The notes under the pieces were generated by a model that was not told the origin of the DNA, searched no databases, and was given only the letters and a program-made list of their open reading frames with translations. From the NCBI GenBank assembly GCA_021811525.1, contig JAJZOK010000049.1, positions 1-16,729 on the forward strand: a stretch of DNA of 16,729 nucleotides, given 5' to 3'. A program made the position numbers and the translations under genes. How positions within the stretch are numbered: the stretch's first letter is position 1; every line of letters starts with the position of its first letter. Source of the DNA: Thermoplasmata archaeon (GTDB lineage Archaea > Thermoplasmatota > Thermoplasmata > Thermoplasmatales > Thermoplasmataceae). Shown here piece after piece: positions 13,828-16,729 of this stretch.

Positions 13828-14379
13828 ATGGTAGTTAGAAGGCGAAAGGATTCGGATGACTGGAGAGATGACTTCTACGACATGTTTGATGAGTTCGGCT
13901 TTGACTTTGATCGCTGGAACGAAAGAGTCATGAAAATGTGGGACAGATTGCTCAAGGACCCAGAGGCGAACACATATGGACCATATGTTTACGGGTTCAC
14001 CTACAAGATGGGGCCAGACGGCAGACCTAAATTCGAGGAATTCGGGAATGTTCCACATATGGGAGCTCCGGGTTTGAGCCAGAATGTTGGAAAAGATGTT
14101 AGGGAACCGCTCACTGACATAAACGTGGATGACAGAAATGTTTACGTCACTTACGAGCTGCCTGGAATATCCAAGGAAGACATTGATCTCAATGTTTCAG
14201 AGAACAATATTACAATCAAGGTGGAAAGGGGCCCCAGAAAATACTTCAAAAGCCTGGATTTCGACTATAGCCTCAGACCAAGCAAAGCAATTGCAAAATT
14301 CACAAATGGTATCCTTGATGTCACTGTGGAGAGAGAAACAAAGGGGAACCAGAACGGAACCAGAATTTCAATAGAGTGA
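13828..14379 (+). CDS. Hsp20/alpha-crystallin small heat shock protein
   Basis: Small heat shock proteins hold unfolding proteins in a refoldable state without ATP. The 183-residue product has a long charged N-terminal arm rich in Asp, Phe and Trp (1-45), then the segment YGPYVYGFTYKMGPDGRP (50-67) that is typical of an archaeal Hsp20 subgroup, and an alpha-crystallin domain from about 92 to 170 with YELPGISKEDIDL (109-121) and NGILDVTV (160-167). The C-terminal I-x-I motif used for oligomer contacts is present as Ile180-Ser-Ile182. The predicted transcription start lies in a perfect 27-base inverted repeat, so expression is probably repressed under normal conditions. The next gene, for a Phr-like HTH protein, follows within six bases and is co-transcribed. 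Confidence 0.93.
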   Translation: MVVRRRKDSDDWRDDFYDMFDEFGFDFDRWNERVMKMWDRLLKDPEANTYGPYVYGFTYKMGPDGRPKFEEFGNVPHMGAPGLSQNVGKDVREPLTDINVDDRNVYVTYELPGISKEDIDLNVSENNITIKVERGPRKYFKSLDFDYSLRPSKAIAKFTNGILDVTVERETKGNQNGTRISIE

Positions 14380-14385
14380 GTGAAC

Positions 14386-14985
14386 ATGATTGACGGGGAT
14401 CTGGATACACTCATATCTGCTCTTATGAATAACACCAGAAGAGAGATACTCAGAAGGCTGATACTTGAGGAATCCTATGCCCTTGAGATAAGTCGCTCGG
14501 TTGGGATTTCCCAGCAGGCAATCAACAAACAGCTTGAGCTGCTGGAAAGGGCCAACCTCATCTCCGCCGTGGGCATGATCCCGAGCTCTGAGGGTGCAAG
14601 GCGCAAAGTATACCGCCCCACCAATTTTTCTACTCTTGTAACAGATTATTCCAGAAATTTCATTGAAGTTAGACGATATGAAATAAAATTCGAAAATACC
14701 GATTTATCATATGCAGTAAACACTGAGCCAGGTAAACTTATAAATGAACTGAATAAGATCAACTCCCACCTTGAAAATTTGATGGAAGAAAGAATTGCAC
14801 TTCTAAAGAAGAAGGATGCCGTAATTGGGGCCCTTCACAACCATATAAATAATCTGGAGGCCGGTTCACTTGAAAAAAACATACTGTGGGAGTATGTCGA
14901 CTCTGGCGACCCAGAGGGGACAGCAAAAAAATTCAATGTTTCTCCTTCCTACGTGATGGGGGTTGTTGAGAGCTATCTTCACTGA
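14386..14985 (+). CDS. Phr-like ArsR-type winged-helix regulator, probably of hsp20
   Basis: The N-terminal winged helix resembles ArsR-type regulators and Phr, the archaeal heat-shock repressor: NNTRREILRRLI (15-26), YALEISRSVGISQQAINKQL (31-50, turn and recognition helix), LLERANLI (52-59) and a wing ending in ARRKVYRPT (71-79). Residues about 115-158 look like a coiled coil for dimerisation. The last 30 residues (SGDPEGTAKKFNVSPSYVMG, 173-192) look like a second helix-turn-helix. Its 199 residues are close to the length of Pyrococcus Phr. There are no metal-binding cysteines, so metal sensing is unlikely. It sits directly after hsp20 (ATG 14386; a GTG at 14380 is possible), which supports autogenous control through the repeat at 13788-13814. 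Its last 53 bases overlap convergent dphB. Confidence 0.85.
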   Translation: MIDGDLDTLISALMNNTRREILRRLILEESYALEISRSVGISQQAINKQLELLERANLISAVGMIPSSEGARRKVYRPTNFSTLVTDYSRNFIEVRRYEIKFENTDLSYAVNTEPGKLINELNKINSHLENLMEERIALLKKKDAVIGALHNHINNLEAGSLEKNILWEYVDSGDPEGTAKKFNVSPSYVMGVVESYLH

Positions 14986-15754
14986 ACACCTCACTGAATT
15001 CTTTGGCGAAGGCCGCAAGAAATGATTTCTCCTGGTCATTCAGGGTTGAAGGTATTATTATTACTGATGGGCCAACTTTGCTGCGAATTTGAAAAAGGTC
15101 CCCCAACCTGCACCTTACAATCTTTTCCTCAGGCATATGAAGTGAACTCAACAGAACAACCTCTGTATCTTTGCCAATAACTCCTGCTTCATATCTCTCC
15201 TCCATCTTTAGGAGGGTATCTGCTGCCTCTGACGGCGCCATGGGTTCCTGGCCATTAAGATCCAGCAAGAGCAAAGTATGAAGGGAACTGGCCAGATTCC
15301 TTTTTATTTTTTCCAGCACACTGGAAGGCAGAAACTTATCAGTACAGAATGGAAGGGATACTGGAGGACCAAAGCGGTAATGAAACAATCCGGATCTGGA
15401 AGGCGCTTCTGTCAGTATGCTTGAATTCTCAATCACCTCAACCTGAATGCCTGCTTTTGACAGATCATACCTTATCTGATTGTGCGTAGTAGCAGATAAC
15501 GGGTCCCCGGTAACTATAACACATATGTCCATATCTCTGGCCCTTTGAAAAAATAAGGATTCTATTTCAATTTCTGCCCTTTCCAGTGGCTTGATTTCCC
15601 TGCCAAAATAAGATGCAAGCGACTCCAGAGTTGATTTTGGAGGGATAGAGGTGTAATACTCAAAATAGACCTCCTGGCATCTTCTTATTACGCTCTCACC
15701 CTCCAGCGTTAGGCTTCGTATACCTCTAAGACCGAGGCCGACAAGATAGAGCAT
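14933..15754 (-). CDS. dphB: Diphthine synthase DphB
   Basis: DphB is the SAM-dependent methyltransferase that methylates the modified histidine of elongation factor 2 during diphthamide synthesis, a marker of archaea and eukaryotes. The fold is that of the tetrapyrrole-methylase group: [11 protein letters not shown] at the N-terminus, YFEYYTS (30-36), the VTGDPLSATTH loop (81-91), IENSSILTEA (108-117) and GQEPMAPSEA (168-177). At 273 residues it is of normal length, with an extra polar tail (SSQQPPSRRKEKH). That tail is encoded in the 53 bases that overlap the end of the regulator gene on the other strand. Its ATG shares one base with the enolase stop (TGATG), so it is translated from the enolase transcript. 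Other diphthamide genes are not in the window. Confidence 0.94.
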   Translation of the reverse strand: MLYLVGLGLRGIRSLTLEGESVIRRCQEVYFEYYTSIPPKSTLESLASYFGREIKPLERAEIEIESLFFQRARDMDICVIVTGDPLSATTHNQIRYDLSKAGIQVEVIENSSILTEAPSRSGLFHYRFGPPVSLPFCTDKFLPSSVLEKIKRNLASSLHTLLLLDLNGQEPMAPSEAADTLLKMEERYEAGVIGKDTEVVLLSSLHMPEEKIVRCRLGDLFQIRSKVGPSVIIIPSTLNDQEKSFLAAFAKEFSEVFSEDSSQQPPSRRKEKH

Positions 15755-16729
15755 CAGTATCCTTGTTCGTTTATCTCCTGCTCTATCCTTACAAGCTCAT
15801 TGATCTTTGCAAGCCTTTCACCCCCAATAGTCCCCGTCTTTATGAGGACTGAATTGAACACGACGGATAGGTGGGCAATGAAATCGTCGTCAGTTTCTCC
15901 GCTCCTGTGGGATATGGTATTTTTCATTCCCCCCTTTCTTGCTGTTTCTACTGCATCGTAGGTCCTGCTCAATGACCCTATCTGATTTACCTTAATCAGG
16001 ACACCATTTGTGGCGTTCATCTCCACACCTTTAGCGATTCTTTCAGGATTTGTTGTGTAGAGATCATCTCCCACAACAAGGGACCTGTCTCTTACTTTCT
16101 TTGTTACCTCTGCATATCCCTGGTAATCATCCTCATTCATTGGATCTTCAATGAAATAGAAACCATGGTCCTTAGACATTGATATGGCGAAATCAATCTG
16201 TTCATCCCTTGATTTTGGCCCACTCCTGTACATGTATTTTCCATTCTCATAAAATGAAGATGCTGCAAAGTCCATTCCTAACAGTATCTTTACCTTGTTT
16301 TCTGATGAAATCTCAGAGGCAGCTTCTTTCACTATGTCTATGGCATCGATATCACTGATGCTGGCAGTCCATGCCCTCTCGTCTCCCACACCTATACTGA
16401 ATTTCGGAAATTTTTCTGCAAGTTTCTTCCCTATCCTGTGGTGCACCTGTATATTCAGATATGCCGACTCAAAGAATGTTTTTGCCTGGGAAGAGACAAG
16501 GAACTCCTGTATTGTAGTGCCGTTCACTGAATGCTTTCCGCCACCAAGTACATTGCCTATTGGTCTCGGCAGTTCCCTGCACATTGCGCCCCCTACATAT
16601 CTGTAAAGAGGGATGCCAAGATAGTTCGAAACTGCTCTTGCATTGGCAATGGAAAGTGCTGTGGAAAGATTTCCCCCAAGATTTTCCAGATACTCAGTCC
16701 CGTCTGTCTCCCTGATTGTAAGGTCAAAC
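15754..16729 (-). CDS. eno: Enolase (phosphopyruvate hydratase), 5' end outside the window
   Basis: Enolase interconverts 2-phosphoglycerate and phosphoenolpyruvate. The reading frame continues without a stop from the ATG at 16584 to the window edge; the extra codons read [16 protein letters not shown] and [10 protein letters not shown], the usual enolase sequence, so 16584 is an internal Met. About 324 residues are present, and perhaps 80-100 N-terminal residues are missing. Seen motifs are GGGKHSVNG with [13 protein letters not shown] with the catalytic Glu, [12 protein letters not shown] (magnesium Asp), [11 protein letters not shown] (magnesium Glu), [11 protein letters not shown] (magnesium Asp), [10 protein letters not shown] (catalytic Lys) and [10 protein letters not shown]. 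The loop usually written GDEGG or GDEGAW reads GDERAW here. dphB follows with a one-base overlap, which gives an unusual glycolysis/translation pairing. Confidence 0.95.
   Translation of the reverse strand, partial: FDLTIRETDGTEYLENLGGNLSTALSIANARAVSNYLGIPLYRYVGGAMCRELPRPIGNVLGGGKHSVNGTTIQEFLVSSQAKTFFESAYLNIQVHHRIGKKLAEKFPKFSIGVGDERAWTASISDIDAIDIVKEAASEISSENKVKILLGMDFAASSFYENGKYMYRSGPKSRDEQIDFAISMSKDHGFYFIEDPMNEDDYQGYAEVTKKVRDRSLVVGDDLYTTNPERIAKGVEMNATNGVLIKVNQIGSLSRTYDAVETARKGGMKNTISHRSGETDDDFIAHLSVVFNSVLIKTGTIGGERLAKINELVRIEQEINEQGY

Noticed and set aside
13780..14058. A 92-codon minus-strand frame across the hsp20 promoter and 5' end
   Set aside because: It overlaps hsp20 in antisense and the operator region; no ribosome site or recognisable protein.
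14386..14985. Metal-sensing ArsR repressor
   Set aside because: There are no cysteines at all, and the gene context is hsp20, which fits a Phr-like heat-shock regulator better.
15754..16584. A complete 276-residue enolase starting at 16584
   Set aside because: The frame upstream stays open to the edge and encodes more enolase sequence, so the gene is cut by the window and not truncated by nature.
1..16729. tRNA, rRNA, CRISPR array, insertion sequence or C/D-box RNA
   Set aside because: Intergenic stretches were read on both strands; all are short, and no cloverleaf, regularly spaced repeats, transposase or box motifs with proper spacing were seen.

Overview
This window looks like chromosomal DNA from a thermoacidophilic archaeon of the Thermoplasmatales type. 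The archaeal marks are a diphthine synthase (dphB), an ArsA ATPase fused to an Hsp20-like domain, a Phr-like HTH regulator paired with Hsp20, TATA-type promoters about 25-30 bases from start codons (several probably leaderless), and GGTGAT Shine-Dalgarno sites before downstream or long-leader genes. The exact genus is not settled. Coding density is high, no stretch over 300 bases lacks a gene, and I see no tRNA, rRNA, CRISPR array or insertion sequence.

Layout. 1-494: a membrane protein, possibly cut by the left edge. 640-2044 (+): ArsA-Hsp20 ATPase and a small charged partner protein. 2064-4995 (-): DedA membrane protein, then egtB and egtD, the two core genes of ergothioneine synthesis. 5132-5704 (-): a YecD-like isochorismatase-fold protein without the catalytic cysteine. 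5855-8318: hemA (+) and hemL (-), convergent with overlapping 3' ends; they make 5-aminolevulinate from glutamyl-tRNA for heme. 8379-9587 (-): a membrane-bound family 2 glycosyltransferase. 9782-10288 (+): dCMP deaminase. 10291-13682 (-): the succinate dehydrogenase operon sdhA-sdhB, a five-helix membrane subunit and a 61-residue two-helix protein. 13828-14985 (+): hsp20 and its probable regulator. 14933-16729 (-): enolase (cut by the right edge) followed by dphB.

How it fits together. Succinate dehydrogenase and heme-precursor genes point to aerobic respiration, and an EgtB/EgtD pair would give a thiol antioxidant suited to that life. The sdh and hsp20 operons diverge from a 145-base region that holds two perfect inverted repeats, one beside the sdh TATA box and one over the expected hsp20 transcription start.

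The most notable points are: (i) egtD appears to start at a CTG codon in a CTGA overlap with the egtB stop, with a GGTGAT site five bases upstream; from that start its binding residues fall on the same numbers as in mycobacterial EgtD; (ii) the Sdh membrane subunit resembles the actinobacterial Sdh1 type, rich in Cys and His, for which a Rieske-type cluster is known; (iii) the hsp20 operator and the adjacent regulator, which has a second HTH-like segment at its C-terminus.
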